Origin: Candidatus Nanosyncoccus nanoralicus
Lineage (GTDB): Bacteria; Patescibacteriota; Saccharimonadia; Saccharimonadales; Saccharimonadaceae
Direction of reading: 5' to 3'
Length of the DNA: 6,199 nt
Assembly: GCF_004138405.1 (NCBI RefSeq)
Contig: NZ_PRLL01000025.1
Location: forward strand, 1 to 6,199
Below are positions 1 through 4,266 of the stretch, piece by piece. Positions within the stretch are counted from its first letter, which is position 1; each line of letters begins with the position of its first letter. Under the pieces are notes generated by a model. The model saw only the letters and a program-made list of their open reading frames with translations. It searched no databases and had not been told where the DNA came from. The translations under genes were made by a program, and so were the position numbers.

Positions 1-97
1 AAGAACACGCAACTTCTGTTATATTGGTAACAGAAATTATGATTTATTTAGGTGCGGTGTAGAGATCGTGCCTTTTTTGTGCTTCGACCTCTAACTT
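1..97 (-). other. Structured 5' leader (or start of a small RNA) of a leftward transcript, cut by the window edge
   Basis: Downstream of the leftward promoter no convincing start codon with a Shine-Dalgarno site is seen for about 95 bases, but two stems can form. Stem 1 pairs TAGAGGTCG (93 to 85) with CGATCTCTA (68 to 60). It is nine continuous pairs in minus-strand RNA, one being G-U; on the plus strand that pair would be an A-C mismatch, which supports the leftward direction. Stem 2 pairs TTCTGTTA (35 to 28) with TAACAGAA (21 to 14) around a six-base loop. I do not recognise a known riboswitch, T-box or ribosomal-protein leader. It could be a 5' UTR of the next gene to the left, or the beginning of a non-coding RNA. 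Confidence 0.4.
14..35. repeat. Perfect 8-bp inverted repeat TTCTGTTA/TAACAGAA
   Basis: The arms are 14-21 and 28-35 with spacer TATTGG. In a leftward RNA this forms a hairpin without a following T-tract, so it is not a convincing terminator. As DNA it could equally be a dimeric operator. It lies downstream of the leftward promoter start and upstream of the dprA promoter region, so it could act on the leftward gene. Confidence 0.5.
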
Positions 98-102
98 GTT
101 GA

Positions 103-131
103 AGTATACCATACAAAAATATATATGTCAA
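103..131 (-). promoter_or_regulatory. Strong leftward sigma70-type promoter, TTGACA-17-TATACT
   Basis: On the minus strand a perfect -35 hexamer TTGACA (131 to 126) is followed by a 17-base spacer and the -10 hexamer TATACT (108 to 103). The -10 is preceded by TGG, giving an extended -10 of the form TGnTATACT. This is the best promoter match in the window. The predicted start is near base 96, so the transcript leaves the window to the left. The gene it serves is not visible. A promoter this good is typical of stable RNA or ribosomal-protein transcription, but that is inference. Confidence 0.72.
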
Positions 132-153
132 TACTTAAAACTAAAGATATTAA
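125..153 (+). promoter_or_regulatory. Candidate dprA promoter (weak)
   Basis: ATGTCA (125-130), a 17-base spacer and TATTAA (148-153) match the sigma70 hexamers at 4 of 6 positions each. This would give a 5' UTR of roughly 24 bases that includes the dprA Shine-Dalgarno site. A second option is TTGAAG (99-104), 17 bases, TATATG (122-127). Both overlap the strong leftward promoter (the first its -35, the second its -10), so divergent transcription would compete for polymerase. The pick between them is uncertain. Confidence 0.3.
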
Positions 154-170
154 ATAATCAAGTAAAAAAT

Positions 171-176
171 GGAGGG
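171..176 (+). promoter_or_regulatory. Shine-Dalgarno site that sets the dprA start
   Basis: GGAGGG lies seven bases before the ATG at 184. An in-frame ATG at 169 also exists, but the ribosome-binding site itself begins inside that codon, so 184 is the likely start. Confidence 0.8.
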
Positions 177-183
177 TATTTGT

Positions 184-1164
184 ATGGAAATCAATAGGAT
201 TACACCTGAAGATACGCAGTTTACGGCGCGTCTTTCAGCTATTGCGCTTAAGCCTAAAAAGTTGTATTACTTTGGGGAAATGCCGAGTATGGATGAAAGG
301 TTTAGTGAGACTGAGGCAAGATATGCATTTGAGGGGAGAGGGCGGCCGAGGACCGTGGCAGTGGTGGGCGCAAGAAAATGTACTGATTATGGGCGAGAAC
401 AGGGCTATAAAATTGCTTACGAGCTTGCTCGTCAGGGCGTGGTGGTGGTTTCAGGTTTGGCTTTTGGTAAAGATTCGGTAGCACATCGAGCTGCTCTTGA
501 TGCGGGTGGAATGACCGTGGCGGTATTGGGTACGCCGATTGATCAAATATATCCAGCCTGCCACAAAGGGCTGGCAGAAGAAATAGTTCAAAAGAAGGGC
601 GCGGTTATCTCAGAATATCCAGAGTGGCAGGAGGTGTTAAAAGATGAGAAATTGGCAAAAGTTTTACAATCACAGTCGGGGCGGAAGGCGGCTTTCTTGC
701 AGAGAAATCGGTTGATCTCTGGCTTATCGGATATTGTGATTGTTGTGGAGGCAGATATAAGATCGGGGTCTCTTAATACGGCACACCATGCGTTTGAACA
801 AAGTAATTTAGTATATGCGGTGCCAGGAGACGTGACGAGAGATGGATCGAGAGGATGTAATAAACTTTTGGGGAGAGGGGCAGTGGCTTTTACGGAGACA
901 GAGGAAATACTACTGGACCTGGGGTTTAGAGTTAAGAAAGCTGTAACGCAGAAAAGGGGGATTTTAAAGGGAGATTCGAAGGCGGAAACGCAGATTTTAG
1001 AAAGAATACAGGAAGGAAGATCGGATGGGGAGGAAATATTGGAGGCGATACAAAAGAATGGGGTAATGATGACAGTTTCTGATTTTACAATGGCAATTTT
1101 TGATCTGCAAATTAAGGGACGGATTAAGGCGCTCGGTGGTAATCGATGGATGTTGATTGATTAG
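184..1164 (+). CDS. dprA: DNA-processing protein DprA (Smf), natural transformation and recombination mediator
   Basis: DprA binds incoming single-stranded DNA in the cytoplasm and loads RecA during natural transformation. The 326-residue product has the family's Rossmann-like core: VAVVGARKCTDYG (58-70), VVVVSGLAFGKDSVAH (86-101), TVAVLGTPIDQIYP (111-124), ISEYP (142-146), FLQRNRLISGLSDIVIVVEA (171-190), RSGSLNTAHHAFEQ (193-206) and YAVPG (211-215). Residues about 265-326 resemble the C-terminal winged-helix (DML1-like) domain. The N-terminal SAM domain of some homologues is absent or reduced to about 30 residues. Oddities are GKD where GID or GAD is usual, and a lysine-rich stretch (about 147-170) between the SEYP and RNR motifs that looks longer than normal. 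The start is chosen from the GGAGGG site. A marR-type gene follows 13 bases after the stop, so the two are probably one transcript. Identity is secure from the motif series. Confidence 0.95.
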   Translation: MEINRITPEDTQFTARLSAIALKPKKLYYFGEMPSMDERFSETEARYAFEGRGRPRTVAVVGARKCTDYGREQGYKIAYELARQGVVVVSGLAFGKDSVAHRAALDAGGMTVAVLGTPIDQIYPACHKGLAEEIVQKKGAVISEYPEWQEVLKDEKLAKVLQSQSGRKAAFLQRNRLISGLSDIVIVVEADIRSGSLNTAHHAFEQSNLVYAVPGDVTRDGSRGCNKLLGRGAVAFTETEEILLDLGFRVKKAVTQKRGILKGDSKAETQILERIQEGRSDGEEILEAIQKNGVMMTVSDFTMAIFDLQIKGRIKALGGNRWMLID

Positions 1165-1177
1165 GAGAAAAAAGAAA

Positions 1178-1672
1178 ATGGAGAATAATAATTTACCTAA
1201 AAGTATTTCTAATACAGATACGGTAAATATCTTGGCTCGAATTGATAAATTGCGTAAGATCCATGCATTAAATGTTGCAAACAGGTTTAATTTAAGTTTG
1301 ACCGAAGTGAAGATTATGGGATTTATCAGGTGCAACGAGCTTCGGCATGGGTTAAGTGATATTTTAGAATGCCATAATATGGGTGAAACTTCGGTTACGC
1401 GTTCGATTTCAAGATTAGAGGAGCGCTCATATATACATCGGCGCAGTCAGCAGTTTAATCAGAAATGTGTGGATTTAACGGTGGCGGGAGAGGGTAATTT
1501 CGTGGCAAGCTATATCATGCTAGAGCAGAGGAAGTATCTAGACGAGATATTTAACGGTTTTACTCATGATGAAAGGGTGATGATGGGGAGAATGCTTTGG
1601 AAAATTGATCGAAATGTCAGACATGTCTTGATGAAAAATAAAATTAAGCAGGAGTATGGCAAAATGGGATAA
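1178..1672 (+). CDS. MarR-family winged-helix transcriptional regulator
   Basis: MarR proteins are dimeric cytoplasmic regulators that bind palindromic operators and usually respond to a small ligand or oxidation. The 164-residue product has the typical order: an N-terminal helix (about 12-37), SLTEVKIMGFI (40-50), a helix-turn-helix around 58-83 with recognition-helix-like TSVTRSISRLEE (71-82), a wing (about 86-105) ending in LTVAGEG (100-106), and a C-terminal dimerisation helix pair (107-153). At the wing the usual DRR becomes NQK, a conservative change that may alter DNA affinity. Three cysteines (52, 65, 97) are present; redox sensing is possible but unsupported. ATG 1178 is preferred over an upstream in-frame TTG (1157) because AGGAG (1163-1167) sits ten bases before it, overlapping the dprA stop. 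Its target is unknown; the tight link to dprA suggests competence, DNA uptake, or autoregulation. Family confidence is high, function unknown. Confidence 0.85.
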   Translation: MENNNLPKSISNTDTVNILARIDKLRKIHALNVANRFNLSLTEVKIMGFIRCNELRHGLSDILECHNMGETSVTRSISRLEERSYIHRRSQQFNQKCVDLTVAGEGNFVASYIMLEQRKYLDEIFNGFTHDERVMMGRMLWKIDRNVRHVLMKNKIKQEYGKMG

Positions 1673-1688
1673 AAAGAATGATGGAGAT

Positions 1689-2207
1689 CTATGACAAGTT
1701 TGAAATGCGATGCGCGGCCTCAGTTAGAATGTTTGGTAGTAATTCCCTTTCGGTTTGAGTGAAATGACCAAGGACAAAATTAGTGTCACCGATTTTTTGA
1801 CGTAGTTCTGGGTTGCCAGTACCAATGCGGAGTCGTGGATAGTCGGTAGTGTGAAGATAATTGGTTAAAGATTTGAGGCCGTTATTACCACCATCACTCC
1901 CTTTTTCACGAAAGCGTAATTGACCGAACTCAAGGTTAAAATCATCACAGATGGCTAAAATATTGATCGGATCAATCTTAAAAAAACTAGCACACTCCTT
2001 GGCAGCAAGGCCGACTTCATTATAAAAGGTTTGTGGCTTAAGAAATATAATGTCATTATGCTTTGCCCAGATTGAATGGAACTTTTGATTAGTCTGCCAA
2101 GATAGTCCGTGTAGTTTAAAAAAATAATCTAAAGCGAGGAAGCCGATATTATGTCGAGTAAAATCATATTCGCGGCCGGTGTTACCAAGGCCAATAATAA
2201 GTTTCAT
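1689..2207 (-). CDS. pth: Peptidyl-tRNA hydrolase (Pth)
   Basis: Pth cleaves peptidyl-tRNA released from stalled ribosomes, recycling tRNA in the cytoplasm. The 172-residue product begins MKLIIGLGNTGREYDFTRHN with Asn9 and catalytic His19 (equivalent to E. coli Asn10 and His20). FLKPQTFYNEVG (55-66) supplies the Asn68 equivalent, Asn63. CDDFNLEFG (87-95) supplies Asp88 (E. coli Asp93), and RLRIGTGNP (125-133) and FVLGHF (144-149) follow. Two oddities stand out. The GGHNG motif is GGNNG (106-110), so the position equivalent to E. coli His113 is Asn108. The protein also ends about 20 residues earlier than E. coli Pth, losing the C-terminal helical segment. No Shine-Dalgarno site is well placed; a TATAAT box seven bases before ATG suggests a leaderless mRNA. 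It lies downstream of phoH but beyond a terminator, and converges with the marR gene 16 bp away. The identity is clear; reduced activity cannot be judged from sequence. Confidence 0.93.
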   Translation of the reverse strand: MKLIIGLGNTGREYDFTRHNIGFLALDYFFKLHGLSWQTNQKFHSIWAKHNDIIFLKPQTFYNEVGLAAKECASFFKIDPINILAICDDFNLEFGQLRFREKGSDGGNNGLKSLTNYLHTTDYPRLRIGTGNPELRQKIGDTNFVLGHFTQTERELLPNILTEAAHRISNLS

Positions 2208-2214
2208 ATGACAA

Positions 2215-2220
2215 ATTATA
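2215..2220 (-). promoter_or_regulatory. TATAAT -10 box for a leaderless pth transcript
   Basis: A consensus TATAAT (2220 to 2215, minus strand) ends seven bases before the pth ATG, placing the predicted transcription start at or within two bases of the A of ATG. The corresponding -35 position (2243 to 2238, TGGTGG) is poor and lies inside the phoH terminator stem. AGGA lies 13 bases before ATG, too far for a good Shine-Dalgarno site. Confidence 0.5.
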
Positions 2221-2230
2221 TCCTAAAATG

Positions 2231-2255
2231 GAAAAAGCCACCATAAAGGTGGCTT
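2231..2255 (-). terminator. Intrinsic terminator of phoH
   Basis: Read leftward, AAGCCACC (2255 to 2248) pairs perfectly with GGTGGCTT (2242 to 2235) around loop TTTAT, and the stem runs into a T-tract ending at 2231. On the plus strand there is no downstream T-tract, so it acts for leftward transcripts. It lies 87 bases after the phoH stop, separating phoH from pth. Confidence 0.82.
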
Positions 2256-2264
2256 CAAAAGGAG

Positions 2265-2296
2265 AACTTCATTCATTTAAAAAATGTGAAGAAGTT
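2265..2296 (-). repeat. AT-rich imperfect hairpin in the phoH 3' UTR
   Basis: AACTTC (2270 to 2265 in plus coordinates) and GAAGTT (2296 to 2291) form a six-pair base, and the inner ATTT/AAAT and TTC/GAA segments extend it with two bulges. It sits between the phoH stop and the terminator. The 135-bp phoH-pth gap otherwise contains only the terminator and the pth promoter. A role in mRNA stability is speculation. Confidence 0.3.
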
Positions 2297-2342
2297 TAGC
2301 GAAGATTTTGGTTATCCGGATTGTTGCTTTAGGCTGTTACTT

Positions 2343-4049
2343 TTATGATTGTCTAGCAACGATTGCCTGAACAAATTCACTACGAACTACCTCAATGTCT
2401 TTAAGCTCGATTTGAGCAACCATTGGCAGTCCTGAGCATAGTTGTTTGGCATAGGATAGACCGTTATTCTGCTTGGAGAGGCCATGTTGATGAACCTGTT
2501 TGATGTCGCCAGAGATGATGACTTTAGAATCCTTAGCAATACGCTTTAACAGCATGTCAGCTTGATCTGGTGTTTGATCTTGGAATTCATCATAAATGAC
2601 AAACATGTTGGCAAAATCAAGACCGCGTGCAGCTTCAACAGGTATATTCTTAAAATGCTTGTTGTACAACTTATCGCTTTCGGTGCGGATTGTGTCCTGT
2701 GAATCTTTAAGATTGCGTTGCTTGTCACAGCTATTTGGGGTGTTTTCTAAGGTCTTACTAATCTTGCCATTGGTTAACTTAACGTAATTTTGAATGGCAT
2801 TCTTAATCGGAGCAATGTTTGGCCCAATCTTGTCATCAAGATCACCAGGCAAGAAGCCAAGTGTACGTTGAATGTCGATACTGCAAGGTACAATTGTAGC
2901 CTGTAAGAATTTTCCCAGATCACACGCTTTAATGGCACCAAGTACCGAAAGGAAAGTTTTGCCAGTTCCAGCCGAACCGGTCACAAAAACTACAGAAATA
3001 TCTGGATTAGAGATGGCTTCGGCATACATAGCTTGACCTTCGTTTTTAAGTCTAATCCCAAAATTCTTGTAGTGAGCGAGGTGCACGATTTTGTCTGTCT
3101 TTTGGTCAAAGCGACCGATATGAGCATATTGGTCACGCGCGGGGCTGATAATGTCAAGATCATCCAACTCAAGGTTAGGAGTCATACTGATAAACTCGTT
3201 GGCGATGAGTTCTGGTTCGTCTGGAAAATATTCCTGCCAAGTTTGATGATCGATACCATCTTTTGAAGCGAGAAAAATATTGTAAAAATCAGGCGGAACG
3301 ATGATATCTCTTCTGCCAGTATAGAGACGCTTTGTAAACTCGAACGGGCTAGTTTTTATACCATTCGCACGGGCCAAAATATTGACAAGATTATTGCAAG
3401 TCAATATTTCAACTGTCGGTTTTTGCTGAATCGTATCATACTGATCCTCGGTCCATCCATCGGCAGGTGCTTCCTGAAAACTGATTAATGATTCTGTGAT
3501 CTGGTTTGCTGCCGAAATTAGCTGCGCGGTGCGAATTTCTTGGTGCTCGGTTTGAATCTGAGGATACTTATTCTTCTGACGAAGATATCCTGAGCCAAAA
3601 GCTAAGCCAAGAAGATCTAATTCGGCATCCGATACATTAGCAAAAACAGAAAATAGCGTGTCGGTCTGGCGGAAATAGATGGCTGAAATCAAATTTCCGT
3701 TTGACTTTTGATCAGTTTGATAGTCGGTCTCAACTAATAACAGACGTATTCTAAATAGTAAATCCTTAGATGTAAAACTATCAAGTCCCTCTTGTCGTTT
3801 CTGTTCCTCAAGCTCCAAAATAACAGAAGTCGGAATGACAAAATGCTTACCTGTAATCTGCAGATTATTGTCTGCGATCTGCCAACCCTGACTTGTCGGA
3901 ATGATTTCTGGACAAGTTAGCAGAATACTTTTATCAATTAAGCAGACTGGATATTTCTTGTCTAAATAATTAATAAGATCACATTCGTATATATTACGAA
4001 TAAACATAGTCTTGCTGTGAGTTGACAGCTTGGTCTCCATCTTTTTCAT
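2343..4049 (-). CDS. PIN-domain plus PhoH-type ATPase (PhoH2/YlaK-like RNase-helicase)
   Basis: The 568-residue product combines an N-terminal PIN nuclease fold with a C-terminal PhoH P-loop ATPase. In mycobacterial PhoH2 this pairing gives an ATP-dependent RNA helicase and RNase; a similar role in RNA turnover is inferred. PIN landmarks are CLIDKSILL (36-44, Asp39) and FVIPTSVILELEEQK (70-84, acidic 79-82). LTCNNLVNILARANGI (216-231) aligns with the family's SKDINLR...ALGI segment but has Asn219 where Asp is usual. The PhoH part has Walker A GSAGTGKT (358-365), GFLPGDLDDKIGP (398-410), RGLDFANMFVIYDEFQD (475-491, Walker B Asp487-Glu488), ISGDIKQVHQ (512-521), NNGL (528-531) and DIEVVRSEFV (551-560). 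A hydrophilic stretch (about 424-465) before the RGLDF motif looks like an insertion, and the whole is longer than the roughly 450 residues common for the family. ATG 4049 is chosen because GGAGGG lies five bases upstream; an alternative TTG at 4109 falls inside a hairpin. Confidence 0.88.
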   Translation of the reverse strand: MKKMETKLSTHSKTMFIRNIYECDLINYLDKKYPVCLIDKSILLTCPEIIPTSQGWQIADNNLQITGKHFVIPTSVILELEEQKRQEGLDSFTSKDLLFRIRLLLVETDYQTDQKSNGNLISAIYFRQTDTLFSVFANVSDAELDLLGLAFGSGYLRQKNKYPQIQTEHQEIRTAQLISAANQITESLISFQEAPADGWTEDQYDTIQQKPTVEILTCNNLVNILARANGIKTSPFEFTKRLYTGRRDIIVPPDFYNIFLASKDGIDHQTWQEYFPDEPELIANEFISMTPNLELDDLDIISPARDQYAHIGRFDQKTDKIVHLAHYKNFGIRLKNEGQAMYAEAISNPDISVVFVTGSAGTGKTFLSVLGAIKACDLGKFLQATIVPCSIDIQRTLGFLPGDLDDKIGPNIAPIKNAIQNYVKLTNGKISKTLENTPNSCDKQRNLKDSQDTIRTESDKLYNKHFKNIPVEAARGLDFANMFVIYDEFQDQTPDQADMLLKRIAKDSKVIISGDIKQVHQHGLSKQNNGLSYAKQLCSGLPMVAQIELKDIEVVRSEFVQAIVARQS

Positions 4050-4054
4050 GGGAT

Positions 4055-4060
4055 CCCTCC
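4055..4060 (-). promoter_or_regulatory. Shine-Dalgarno site that sets the phoH start
   Basis: Read leftward, GGAGGG (4060 to 4055) is separated by five bases from ATG 4049. It follows an A-rich stretch at the foot of the structured leader and favours ATG 4049 over TTG 4109 and over the second ATG at 4040. Confidence 0.78.
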
Positions 4061-4082
4061 TTTTTTGTAAAGAACTTAACTT

Positions 4083-4125
4083 GGTAATTTTCGATATTTG
4101 TTTTATCAAACAGCGGAAAATTACC
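4083..4125 (-). promoter_or_regulatory. Nested hairpin in the phoH leader (10-bp perfect stem)
   Basis: GGTAATTTTC (4125 to 4116 read leftward) pairs perfectly with GAAAATTACC (4092 to 4083) across 23 bases. Inside that loop, TGTTT (4112 to 4108) pairs with AAACA (4103 to 4099) around GATA. The element ends 22 bases before the phoH Shine-Dalgarno site. No T-tract follows, so it is not a terminator. It could be a protein-binding or mRNA-stability element, or, as DNA, a long operator. I do not recognise it as a known riboswitch. Confidence 0.5.
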
Positions 4126-4133
4126 GATTACTG

Positions 4134-4153
4134 AAAAATAGGTACGATACCTA
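4134..4153 (-). terminator. Terminator-like hairpin between der and phoH (der terminator or phoH attenuator)
   Basis: Read leftward, TAGGTA (4153 to 4148) pairs with TACCTA (4144 to 4139) around TCG and is followed at once by TTTTT (4138 to 4134). The stem is short (six pairs, only two G-C), so termination would be modest. It lies 114 bases past the der stop and 85 bases before the phoH start, so it could end der transcripts or attenuate phoH. Confidence 0.45.
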
Positions 4154-4162
4154 CTTGGGGAT

Positions 4163-4190
4163 ATTATTGCATAAGAACCAATGAATGCAA
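4163..4190 (-). promoter_or_regulatory. Candidate phoH promoter
   Basis: Read leftward, TTGCAT (4190 to 4185), a 16-base spacer and AATAAT (4168 to 4163) match sigma70 hexamers at 4 and 5 of 6 positions. A shifted -10, TAATAT, gives an 18-base spacer. The start near 4155 would put the terminator-like hairpin at the very 5' end of an mRNA leader of about 105 bases. Confidence 0.35.
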
Positions 4191-4266
4191 GCATTAGAGG
4201 GATTATGAAGAATTTGACAAAAAACAAGAAGGCAGCCTTTATTAGATAGGCGATTTGGGGTAAAGA

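Noticed and set aside
82..104. CTTCGAC/GTTGAAG hairpin on the plus strand
   Set aside because: It overlaps the leftward -10 box and would be transcribed rightward only from a promoter further upstream, for which there is no evidence.
44..112. 22-codon leftward frame starting at ATG 112
   Set aside because: Its start codon lies between the -35 and -10 boxes of the strong leftward promoter, upstream of the predicted transcription start, so it would not be in that transcript.
169..183. Upstream in-frame ATG for dprA
   Set aside because: The GGAGGG ribosome-binding site begins within this codon and is correctly spaced for the ATG at 184.
1157..1177. TTG start for the MarR-type gene, overlapping the dprA end
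   Set aside because: AGGAG at 1163-1167 is well placed for ATG 1178, and the extra residues (MIRRKKK) are not family-like.
997..1335. 112-codon reading frame on the minus strand
   Set aside because: It is the antisense of the dprA and marR coding sequence, has no family motifs, and its composition mirrors the genes opposite.
4050..4109. TTG start adding 20 residues to the PIN-PhoH protein
   Set aside because: It falls inside the inner leader hairpin, has no Shine-Dalgarno site, and GGAGGG points to ATG 4049.
4210..4240. Possible der terminator around AAGGCTGCCTT followed by T-rich sequence on the minus strand
   Set aside because: The palindrome leaves only a four-pair stem with a three-base loop, and a larger CAAGA/TCTTG pairing is interrupted, so it is too weak to annotate.
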